A DNA stretch of 64,000 bases from an uncultured Lachnospiraceae bacterium (GTDB taxonomy: Bacteria > Bacillota > Clostridia > Lachnospirales > Lachnospiraceae), in contig CANPUE010000008.1 of NCBI GenBank assembly GCA_947577185.1, positions 58,060 through 122,059 on the forward strand. Direction: 5' to 3'. This document shows positions 27,957 through 36,500 of this stretch, piece after piece (position 1 is the stretch's first letter; each line of letters begins with the position of its first letter). The notes beneath the pieces are model-generated. The model saw only the letters and a list, made by a program, of their open reading frames with translations, was not told where the DNA came from and ran no database searches. The position numbers and the translations under genes are program-made.

Positions 27957-29288
27957 TCAATACCCGTATTTCGTTCGGTACCGCAGGAACAGAACGGCAG
28001 ACAGAATAAGTGCCATCAGCTCTGCCACGGGCGTTGCCAGCCAGATTCCGTTTACCCCCAGGATAAGGGGCAGCACGATCATCGTAATCAGCATAAACAC
28101 GAATGACCTGGAAAATGCAAGCACTGCCGAAATCACGCCGTTCGATAATGCGGTAAACATGCCGCTTGCAAAAATATTAAAGCCGATAAAAAACAGCGCG
28201 GCCGTACAGATCCGGTTTCCGGCCACCGCCAGATCATACACCGGATTGTCCGGACGGGCAAATACCGATACCAGCGGTTTTGTCAGAACATAAGACAGCG
28301 CTACCGTAATGACGGAAATAAAGGCGATCACTCTCAGGCTGATCGTCACCAGCTTTTTTAACTTTTCATGATTCTGCTCGCCGTAATAATAACTCAACAT
28401 GGGAGCTGCGCCGTAGGAATAACCTGTATACAGAGAACTTGCAAACATCAATACATACATAATGATCGTGACTGCCGCCACGCCGTTTTCACCGACATAA
28501 TGAAGCATTGTCCAGTTAAACATCATCGTTATGATCCCGGTTACCAGCGCCGTCGCCATCTCCGAGCATCCGTTTGCGGCCGCCTTCACCAGTACGCCAA
28601 AGCGCAGACATGGCTTTGTGAAATGCAGCAGGCTCTTTTTGCGGCTAAAGACGATGAGACCGACAACCGCCGTCACAGAATATCCCAGCCCAGTCGCAAC
28701 CGCTGCACCGCTGATCCCCATTGAAAACCCTGCGATAAACACATAATCAAGCACCATATTCAGGATACCGCCTGACACGGAACAGATCAGAGAGAGTGTT
28801 GCCTTTTCACTGGCAATCATATAAAGGGTAAAATTATTCATCAGCAGGATCGGCACGGTAAACACCAGATAGCGGCTTAAATATTCCATACAGTACCCTT
28901 CCACATCCGCCGAAAGATTCATGCCGGAGAAAATATGCTCCATTGCCAGATAACCGGCCGCACACATAACGATCCCCACGACTACATTCACCAGAATCAG
29001 GAAGGTAAAGTCTTCCTTTGCTTCCTGTGTCCTGTGTTCTCCCATCTTCTTCATGATGACCGCGCTTCCTCCTGTAGCCAGCATGGTAGAAATTGCTGTG
29101 ACAAGCTGGATGACCGGCGCGGTCAGATTGATTGCTGAGAGCGCATCAGTCCCGATCAGGTTCGACACAAACAGACCGTCGACCATCGTATAAAAAGACA
29201 TAAATACACTCATAGCGATCGTCGGAACTGCAAATTTCAGAATATTTTTTAACGTAACAGGTTTTGAATATGCATTTTGATTTTCCAT
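27957..29288 (-). CDS. MATE-family efflux transporter
   Basis: A 443-residue, 12-helix multidrug and toxin exporter; MATE pumps use sodium or proton gradients to expel cationic drugs. The N-terminal half starts with LKNILKFAVPTIAMSVFMSFYTMVDGLFVSNLIG, a typical MATE entry (landmark near residues 12-45). The ATG at 29288 has GGAAGGAG 10 bases upstream; the frame runs on to 29375 but that would cross the promoter. It is divergent from a MerR regulator, and its promoter has the 19-bp spacer and palindrome of a MerR-activated gene, so drug-induced activation is likely. Confidence 0.9.
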   Translation of the reverse strand: MENQNAYSKPVTLKNILKFAVPTIAMSVFMSFYTMVDGLFVSNLIGTDALSAINLTAPVIQLVTAISTMLATGGSAVIMKKMGEHRTQEAKEDFTFLILVNVVVGIVMCAAGYLAMEHIFSGMNLSADVEGYCMEYLSRYLVFTVPILLMNNFTLYMIASEKATLSLICSVSGGILNMVLDYVFIAGFSMGISGAAVATGLGYSVTAVVGLIVFSRKKSLLHFTKPCLRFGVLVKAAANGCSEMATALVTGIITMMFNWTMLHYVGENGVAAVTIIMYVLMFASSLYTGYSYGAAPMLSYYYGEQNHEKLKKLVTISLRVIAFISVITVALSYVLTKPLVSVFARPDNPVYDLAVAGNRICTAALFFIGFNIFASGMFTALSNGVISAVLAFSRSFVFMLITMIVLPLILGVNGIWLATPVAELMALILSAVLFLRYRTKYGY

Positions 29289-29338
29289 AGATACTTTTCT
29301 CCTTCCTTTTATGGATCTGCTTTCTGCTGTCATATAAA

Positions 29339-29369
29339 AGGATAGACCGTACAGTAACTGTACGGTCAA
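29339..29369 (-). promoter_or_regulatory. MerR-type promoter and operator for the MATE gene
   Basis: On the minus strand TTGACC (29364-29369) and TATCCT (29339-29344) are 19 bp apart. The spacer contains almost all of a perfect palindrome, arms GACCGTACAG and CTGTACGGTC around TAA (29345-29367). A long spacer filled by a dyad is the signature of MerR-family activation by DNA untwisting. Confidence 0.85.
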
Positions 29370-29405
29370 TAGCAAAATGAAAAGTTTTAAATTTCTTATG
29401 CTTTA

Positions 29406-29414
29406 TGCTATACT
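29406..29414 (+). promoter_or_regulatory. Extended -10 promoter of the merR-type gene
   Basis: TGCTATACT is an extended -10 element 46 bases before the start at 29460; the -35 is poor. The operator lies about 40 bases upstream of it, so autoregulation is possible. Confidence 0.55.
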
Positions 29415-29459
29415 GATAAAACAGACTGACAATAATACAAGAAAGGCTCTGGCAGAAAA

Positions 29460-30278
29460 ATGAATGAAGAAAACAGACTGCTCACAATCGGGCAGTTCGC
29501 CGCCCTTCACGGCATCAACAAAAAAACACTGATGTGGTATGACCAGATCGGGCTGTTTGAACCCGCTGTCATCAATCCTGTCAACGGATACCGCTGTTAT
29601 AATTATCACCAGAGTCCCATACTCGAAACGATCCTTTTGCTCCGGGAACTGGGGGTGTCTGTCTCTGAAATACAGGATTTTATGAAAAACCGCTCTGCGC
29701 AGAGTCTGAAATGCCTTCTGGATGAAAAAATCGACCAGTTGGACAGGCAGATCGCCCATCTTCAGGCGGTCAGGAAGACTGTCTGTAACCACAGACAGGA
29801 CATGACGACCCTGCTGACTATGGATTTGTCTGAAATCAGTGTTGTTGAAAAAGAAGAACGCTGTCTGGTAACAGTAGAAATTGACAAAAATGTCAGCTTT
29901 GAAAAAGAAGTGGAACTGATCACCGCGGAAACGGCCCGCTATCAGCTGGGCCGTCTGCATGATGCCTCCTACGGATCCATGATTCCCGTTTCCAGCCTGG
30001 AAAAGGGTAATTTTGATGACTATACGAAACTGTTTATAGAAATTCCCCGGCTCAGCCAGGAACGCGGTCTTCATATACAGCCGGCCGGAATTTATATCCG
30101 TGCCTTTCATAAAGGAGACTGGAACGGACTTCCCTCACGATATCAGGCAGTCTTAGACTATGCCCGCAGGCAGGGATTCACATTATCCGGCTATTCCTAT
30201 GAAAAAGGGATCAACGAAACCGTTGCAGGCCGCATAGAAGACTATATTGTGCAGATTGAAATTCCGATCCTTGCATGA
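29460..30278 (+). CDS. MerR-family regulator with GyrI-like effector domain
   Basis: A 272-residue one-component regulator. The N-terminal winged helix is TIGQFAALHGINKKTLMWYDQIGLF with wing NGYRCY, followed by a dimerisation coiled coil (about residues 80-120). The C-terminal 150 residues match the GyrI-like/BmrR-type ligand pocket that binds amphipathic drugs. It is divergent from the MATE gene with the shared operator between them, so it most likely senses the pump substrate and activates the pump. It ends 10 bases before the convergent gene at 30289. Confidence 0.9.
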   Translation: MNEENRLLTIGQFAALHGINKKTLMWYDQIGLFEPAVINPVNGYRCYNYHQSPILETILLLRELGVSVSEIQDFMKNRSAQSLKCLLDEKIDQLDRQIAHLQAVRKTVCNHRQDMTTLLTMDLSEISVVEKEERCLVTVEIDKNVSFEKEVELITAETARYQLGRLHDASYGSMIPVSSLEKGNFDDYTKLFIEIPRLSQERGLHIQPAGIYIRAFHKGDWNGLPSRYQAVLDYARRQGFTLSGYSYEKGINETVAGRIEDYIVQIEIPILA

Positions 30279-30288
30279 AGTCCCGCCG

Positions 30289-30999
30289 TTATTGAAACGG
30301 CAGGATATCTTCGTCTTCTCCCCACAGCAGTCCGTCCGCCTCATTTCCCGTGAAATACGCCTGAAGGTATTCCTCATAGGCCTCCAGCGCCTGCCTGATC
30401 CGCTTTTCTTCTTCCTTATCCCCTGTCTTCTGATAAAAAGATGCCGCTGCGGTAAACAACATGTCGTTTTCCTCGGTACACTGTGTCCCTTCGGGAATGT
30501 GCTGCCGTATGAGCTCTTTCGCCGCCTCCATGTCCTGAATCCCCATTTCCGCATAAACGTTCGCCGTTACCGCCGCAAGATCATCGGGCCTCTCGGACAG
30601 CCATTGTCTGCAGAATGCCGCCGCTTCCTCTGCTCTCCCTACAGCGCGCAGAGTCACCGATTTGAGCAGTTTGATATCTGACGGCACATCTTCTTCCCAT
30701 TGGAACATATCTAACAGTTCATCACAGATTTCCAGGAGCCTAACGTTGTCATCCTGCATGTCCACTTCGTCCAGATAGTCATCCAGCCATCCCTGCACAT
30801 CGTAGCAGTAATCGGTTTCTTCGTCCAACTGATACAGTTCTTTCGCATATCCCGGCCGTTTTTCCCGCTCTTCCGCAATGATCTCTTTCAGAACCGCATA
30901 TGCTTTGTGCCAACACTCCGGTGCTTCCTTCGCCTTTTCCATGTTTTCATAGCATTTCTCTGTCAGTTTTTCAAATTCTTTCCACTTTCTGTTTTTCAT
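30289..30999 (-). CDS. Helical repeat-like cytoplasmic protein, unknown function
   Basis: A 236-residue acidic, helical protein without signal peptide or membrane segment. Segments such as RAVGRAEEAAAFCRQWLSE and EAAKELIRQHI look TPR-like, but the repeat is not regular enough to call firmly. It is the last gene of the operon headed by the M60 peptidase, 49 bases after the DUF4317-like gene, and converges with the MerR gene. I do not recognise a specific family. Confidence 0.6.
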   Translation of the reverse strand: MKNRKWKEFEKLTEKCYENMEKAKEAPECWHKAYAVLKEIIAEEREKRPGYAKELYQLDEETDYCYDVQGWLDDYLDEVDMQDDNVRLLEICDELLDMFQWEEDVPSDIKLLKSVTLRAVGRAEEAAAFCRQWLSERPDDLAAVTANVYAEMGIQDMEAAKELIRQHIPEGTQCTEENDMLFTAAASFYQKTGDKEEEKRIRQALEAYEEYLQAYFTGNEADGLLWGEDEDILPFQ

Positions 31000-31048
31000 T
31001 GTCCGCTATTTCCTTTCTTATTCTGCGGTATGCTGATGTGCCGCTGTA

Positions 31049-31675
31049 TTAAAACAGGATCTTCCTCAGACTCTGCGCCTGACTGCTTTTTTCATCCGCC
31101 GCGAAAACATTGATCCTGTAGATGTCGCTGCTCCTGTCTTTAAACGCCGGGAACAGAAAGCCGCACTCCGTCTCCCCCGGCTCATAGTCCCCGCTCACCG
31201 GGCAGACCGCACAGATCAGAAACTGGTAAACTTCTTCCGATTCCCACAGGTTTTCTTTATCCGCCGCTTTTAACGGCACATCATAACTCCCATGGAAGAG
31301 ATATACTGCATAGTCTCCCGCAGTCCGGTATCTGTTTCCGAACACTTCATAAAAAGTATCCAGCATGGCGTCATTTTTTAACTCGCATTCTTTTAACGCC
31401 ATCAAAAGCTGCCACACGCTGCCCGGTCTTCTCTCATCCTCCGAAAAAACATACTCCTTTAACCGTACGTTCGTCTCCGCAAACGGAACTGTCCTGGCGA
31501 TATTCAGGTTTGTCTGCCGGTCTTTTTGCGACAGTCTCTGAAAATGTCTGTTAAATGTCCCATCGACAAACCCGTCTTTATCCAGGTATGCCCCCGCGAT
31601 CCTGTCAAAACAGTTGCGCCTGAGGGTCATCCTCCTTGTCAGTTCCAGCATATCCTCACGATCAATTTTTCCCAT
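31049..31675 (-). CDS. DUF4317-like protein
   Basis: A 208-residue protein resembling DUF4317 of Clostridia: an N-terminal start of type EDMLELTRRMTLRRNCFDRIAGAYLD, the motif LFHGSYDVPLKAADKE, and ESEEVYQFLICAVCPVSG. The function of this family is unknown to me. It is shorter than members I know of, which suggests a reduced version. AGGTG lies just before the ATG and the upstream cohesin-like gene ends 15 bases away, so it is co-transcribed. It has no signal peptide. Confidence 0.6.
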   Translation of the reverse strand: MGKIDREDMLELTRRMTLRRNCFDRIAGAYLDKDGFVDGTFNRHFQRLSQKDRQTNLNIARTVPFAETNVRLKEYVFSEDERRPGSVWQLLMALKECELKNDAMLDTFYEVFGNRYRTAGDYAVYLFHGSYDVPLKAADKENLWESEEVYQFLICAVCPVSGDYEPGETECGFLFPAFKDRSSDIYRINVFAADEKSSQAQSLRKILF

Positions 31676-31690
31676 CTTTCACCTGTTCCC

Positions 31691-33508
31691 CTATCCCTTT
31701 GGTCTGCGCGGGCTTCCCGCGGGCCTTCTCACGCCGGCATCCGGTTTCCCGGGACCTCCCGCGGCTTTTCTCATGACAGTCTCAGCTTTCTTAGGACTTC
31801 CTGCCGGCTTTCTCACACCGGCCTCAGTCTTCTTGGGGCTTCCCGTATGCTTTCTCACGGCAGTCTCAGCTTTCCTGGGCTTTTCCACAGGCTTTCTCAC
31901 ACTGCTCTCAGCCTTCTTGGGGCTTCCCGCAGGCTTTCTCACACTGGCCTCAGCCTTCTTAGGGCTTTCCACAGGCTTTCTCACACTGCCGTCAGTCTTC
32001 TTAGGGCTTTCCACAGGCTTTCTCACACTGGCCTCAGCCTTCTTAGGGCTTTCCGTGTGCTTTCTCACGGCAGTCTCAGCTTTCTTAGGCTTTTCCACAG
32101 GCTTTCTCACACTGCTCTCAGCCTTCTTAGGACTTTCCGTGTGCTTTCTCACACTGGCCTCAGCCTTCTTAGGGCTTTCCGTGTGCTTTCTCACACTGGC
32201 CTCAGCCTTCTTAGGGCTTCCTGTCGGCTTTCTTACACTGCCGTCCGGTTTCTTCACTCTTTCTGTCGGTTCTTTTTTTCTACGGCTGGCTGCGCTCTTT
32301 TTCCGCTTCCGCCTTTTCCTGTTCTCCGGCGGCCTGCGCTTTTTGCGTTTTATGGGCAGTAAGAAGAATCCCCCTGCCAGAATCAATAAGCCGGCAATGA
32401 CCGCGCACAGAATCAGGATCCTGCTTTTCATTCCCTGTTTCCTGTTATCTACCGCACCGCCGTTCTTCTGGTCTAACAGAATTTCTTCCGAACTGTCTTC
32501 TCCGGTATCGTCCTGTGAAAAACTGCTTCCCACCCCTCCTTCTGCGGACGGGTCTTCACCTGCTCCCGCTAAAAATCCATTTGAAGAATTCCCGCCTCCG
32601 GTTCCTTTTCCTCCCCCGGATACAAGAATCCCGGACGGACCGTTTTCCGGTGAGATCACCGAAACTTTATCTTTTGTCTTTATGAAGCTTACACCGGCAT
32701 TTTCGCCTTTCTTTCCGACGGCTGAAGATGCATTTCCTGTGCCGAAATTCACTGGCGTATTCGCCGTATTATCCTTTTTGACCACCTCAGAAGATATCTT
32801 CTGCGCGGCTGCCGGATCATTTGTAAACCGGGTGGTGTCATCATACAATCCCTGATCTCTGTTAGAGCTTCCGCCTGCCTCTCCGGAATTGTCCCCCGGG
32901 CCGTTTCCTTCACCGATATCTCCTGCGCCGCCAGTACTGCCTGAACCTGTACCGTTGTTTCCGGAACCGGGTGTGCCCGGCCCCGTCGCCGGCGGCAGCG
33001 GCGTGCCGTTTCCAAGCTGTATGTTTACGGGCGGAACCGTTCCTTCCACCACCGGTGTCTTATCACCGTAACTGCTGTTCGCCGTCTGAAAGGAATTTTC
33101 GCGGTAACTGATATCCACCGATACACTTTTGTCTGCATCCACCGGCTGTACCTGCACATTCCCGAGGTTCAGCCGTTCCTGTGTAAACAGGCTATTGGAA
33201 GACGCCACGTAAATGTCCATCCTGCCGGTCTCTTTGTTGTATACAAAGCCATGCTGCGTTCCCCCAAGCTCCGGCGCAAATTGAAACGATACGTTCATCT
33301 GGCCCGGATCGTCGCTCTTTACATCCAGGGATACGGCTACCGTTGTAATCTTTTCTTCCGATGCATTGCTCATTTCCAATGACACAGCCACCTGGCTTCC
33401 GTCCTGACCAAGCACCACCAAATCCCGCCCCGCTGCATATGCCTGCAGCGGAGGGGTCAGAGCAAGTACAGTCAATCCCAGACATAACCTGTTCCGAATC
33501 TGTTTCAC
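31691..33508 (-). CDS. Membrane-anchored cohesin-like protein with basic SPKK-repeat tail
   Basis: A 605-residue protein starting at GTG (33508; AGGTG 7 bases upstream). A signal peptide ends near AYAAG (residue 27). Residues 28-140 resemble a cohesin: VAVSLEMSNASEEKITTVAVSLDV, then FVYNKETGRMDIYVASS and LNLGNVQV. A Gly/Ser/Asn-rich linker follows to about 360, then one membrane helix at 364-385, then KRKKRRPPENRKRRKRKK, so the C-terminus should be cytoplasmic. Residues 424-605 are thirteen 14-residue repeats of type SVRKPVESPKKAEA. Cohesins bind dockerins; the gene just upstream encodes a dockerin-bearing peptidase, so this may anchor it. The basic tail recalls histone H1 SPKK motifs that bind DNA; its role here is unknown. 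Confidence 0.75.
   Translation of the reverse strand: MKQIRNRLCLGLTVLALTPPLQAYAAGRDLVVLGQDGSQVAVSLEMSNASEEKITTVAVSLDVKSDDPGQMNVSFQFAPELGGTQHGFVYNKETGRMDIYVASSNSLFTQERLNLGNVQVQPVDADKSVSVDISYRENSFQTANSSYGDKTPVVEGTVPPVNIQLGNGTPLPPATGPGTPGSGNNGTGSGSTGGAGDIGEGNGPGDNSGEAGGSSNRDQGLYDDTTRFTNDPAAAQKISSEVVKKDNTANTPVNFGTGNASSAVGKKGENAGVSFIKTKDKVSVISPENGPSGILVSGGGKGTGGGNSSNGFLAGAGEDPSAEGGVGSSFSQDDTGEDSSEEILLDQKNGGAVDNRKQGMKSRILILCAVIAGLLILAGGFFLLPIKRKKRRPPENRKRRKRKKSAASRRKKEPTERVKKPDGSVRKPTGSPKKAEASVRKHTESPKKAEASVRKHTESPKKAESSVRKPVEKPKKAETAVRKHTESPKKAEASVRKPVESPKKTDGSVRKPVESPKKAEASVRKPAGSPKKAESSVRKPVEKPRKAETAVRKHTGSPKKTEAGVRKPAGSPKKAETVMRKAAGGPGKPDAGVRRPAGSPRRPKG
31694..32239 (-). repeat. Thirteen tandem 42-bp repeats encoding the SPKK tail
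   Basis: The 3' end of the cohesin-like gene consists of 13 in-frame 42-bp units (14 codons each). Nine units carry SPKK, one SPRR, two EKPKK or EKPRK, and the twelfth is the most divergent. All keep frame and run to the stop codon. Near-identical neighbours suggest expansion by slippage or unequal recombination. Confidence 0.9.
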
Positions 33509-33550
33509 TTCCTATCACCTGCCATTGTGCACCTGATAAATGACATGCCG

Positions 33551-36500
33551 TCATTCTGATTCCTGCACATTATTTTTAAGTGTAATACTCTCTAATTGAT
33601 CCGGTATCCTGATCGGCATCGTATCACTAACCAGTCTTTGTCCTTCGTTCGTCAGGGCATGATCCACACGATATAACTGTGCCCTCACTTTTTTGCCTTT
33701 CAGGTCTCCGGGAATCTGCTCCGGCTCGATCCAGTAGATCCAGATACCGTCGCTTACCTCGCCCAACAGACCGTTTTCCGGTACGTTTGCCAGAATAATC
33801 TGTTCAGACTTTAATACATTCTCTTCGTCCACACCGCCTACGATATTTCTTTCTTCATCAAAAAGAATCACCACATTATAAGCCGGATTTCCTTTATAGC
33901 TTCCGGTGAAGACCAATGACCCTTTGGGAATCATTTTGCCTTCCTCATAGATATAGTCCTCACTTAACAGTCCGACTGCTCCCTGCGTATCACTTTCTCT
34001 CACGCCAAAGGAAATGCTGTCTCCGGAAGGCCCTAACAGGTCTATTTCCGCAATGGACACAGACGACTGTCCTTTCGCACTTAACCGGACGTAGGCCGCA
34101 TCATAAGTGCAGACCCATGGATCCTTATTGCTGTTTTCAAAATAAACGGTCTGGCTTCCTGTCTTGTTGTCAAAGCTTCCTGTCTTCACAGTGGTCCATG
34201 TGCCGCCGTCCATGCTGACTTCAATCGTATAAGCTCCGATTGGTGTCCCGGATTTCACGGTATATTTCAGGCCGCAGACTTCGAGAACCTGATTCATCTG
34301 AATCGTGATCTGTGCATCGCTGCCTCCTGTCATCCCTTCATAGTCCTTTTTATAATCGCCGTCGATCACCATGGAAACTGCCGGAACCGGTTCCGGTGCA
34401 CAGGGATCCTCCTCCTCAGCCTCCTGAGTCGTATCCGCAATGGAGCGCATATTAGCGGTCACTGTCCACATGGATTTATCCTGGCTGCCGTCGTGGGAGA
34501 TCCTCACACTGCCGATCCCCTGCGCATTGGAGCGGTAACCGAATTTGTCCACCGCCGTAACTTCATAAGCCAGCACTCTGTTATTGATCGTCGCCACGTG
34601 ATCCACATATTCTGTTCCCGTGGTAAACCCGATCACCTGTCGTACCGGTATGCCATTCTCATACTGATATCTGGCAATCTCATAGCCCAAAATAATATTC
34701 TCATCCGCCGTGCTCTCGATAGAAACCGTCACCTCGTTCGGAATGCTGCTTCCTGTCCTGACACTGCTTCCCGAGCCGACTACGTTCGCACCCTTGATCG
34801 ATCCTGCCGTACCGTGTTCGATCTCATATACCCTTGCATCATCCGTCAGATAATACAATGCACGTTCTTCTTTGTCAAACTGTCCCGCGTAACGGATCGT
34901 CTCGGCATCCGGCACAAGACCCCAGCGCACGAAAAATTCTGTCAGGTCTTTTTGCGCTGCCGCACAGGCGAGACGCATAATGTTCTGGTCACTGCCGCCG
35001 TTCAGCTGCAGATTTCCGGGCGCCCTGTAGGGATCTCTGCTGTAGGAATCAACCCGGGCGTAAAACAGGTTTGCCTGCTGCTGTTCATAGCTGTCATAGG
35101 TCTTATAATTATACCCTCTGTCATAAGCAAGGTGAAGCTGCCAGTACATAGCCAGATGGGTAAATACATTTGACGGCTTCCCAACCGTATTGGATGTTAC
35201 TTTTTTATAAACTTCATCATATTTGAAACGCACGGTCGCGTTGCTGTCCTCGGATTTCGTCAACTGGGCAAAATAGTTGTTGGTCACTTCCGCTATCGCA
35301 TAACTGCCCTGATTAATGTTGTGTCCGATCTCATGGCTGATCCCCCAGCCAAAATATCTGCCGCCGGCGTATCGGCCTGCCTCGTCAGTCTGAACCGGCA
35401 CCGCCGAAGAAAGCCCCGATACAGATCCCCATTCGATCCCGATATGGTTTCCGGCCGCGTACATAAACGCTCCGGCGAACATTCTCATATAGCGTATGTT
35501 CAGATGCTGGGCAGGGAGTCTGTCTGTCGCCGGTGCGGACGCTTCATTGCTCAGCCCTTTATGCTGGTAGAATAATACCATCATATCTTCCATTGCCTTT
35601 AAGGACTGTTCCAGTTTGTCTGCCCGCTCCTGTGTACTGCCTTTTCCAAGCCCTGCCAGAATCTGCTCTGCGGAAACGGACAGCATCATCTGATCCAGCA
35701 TGATGTCCGTAGCGCCCAGAATACAGTTCTGTTTCTCATAACTGCGGTTGACTTTGCTTCCTGCCACAGTCTCATGAAGGTTTTTATGCTGCTCCGGCAG
35801 CGAAGCCACATGTTTTTCCAGTTCCGCGACATAGGCCGCGATACGTTCCTTCCTCTGCGCGGAATCGTTCACACCGTACAGATTCAGCACCGGTTCTCTG
35901 GCACCGCCGCTTACCCGTACAGCATACCTGTCGTTCTCGTTGTTTCCGGTATATTGTATGTAGAGAGCTCCGCCTCCCTCGCAGGCAAGTGTCTGAATGG
36001 CAGGTATCGTAATCTCATTGCGTCCCACTTTCAGATTCGCGATCTCTGAGGCAAATGCGCCTGCTTCTGCATGGTATTGGGTCGCGATCAGTTTTAATGC
36101 CGAATCCGATCCGGTCTTTAACTGGTCGTGTCCTACATAGACCACAAGCTGCTCACCTTCATATGCCGTAACGCCAAGCGGCTGCCATGCATTGAGGCCG
36201 CCAAAGCCCAGATGTCGGTCTTTAGCCCCTGTTATCTTTGCATTGATCTCTACCACACCCTGAAAATCGGAGGTCAGAAGCCCTCTGGCATTATCTAACT
36301 CCCTCTGCAGCATGGCACGCTCAGGGTGATACTCCCCGCTTTTGGCGTCTTTGGTATCCAGACGTTTCTGCAGTTCCTGGATCACCGCCTCCGTCACGTC
36401 ACTCCGCAGCGTCGTGTGAAGATCATCCGCATATAATGCCAGAATATCATCCTCCAAGCTGTCATAATAATAAAAGTTCACTTCTGAAATAATGATGTTG

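Noticed and set aside
29403..30110. Minus-strand 235-residue frame
   Set aside because: Antisense to the MerR regulator and running through its promoter; the product has no recognisable family.
31694..32239. Regular repeats considered as a CRISPR array
   Set aside because: The 42-bp units are contiguous coding repeats with no unique spacers, and no cas genes are near. No CRISPR array was found anywhere in the window.
31614..32855. Plus-strand 413-residue open frame rich in FLGL repeats
   Set aside because: It is antisense to the 42-bp repeats of the cohesin-like gene; the repeat keeps the opposite frame open. The minus-strand frame has a signal peptide, a start site and operon context.
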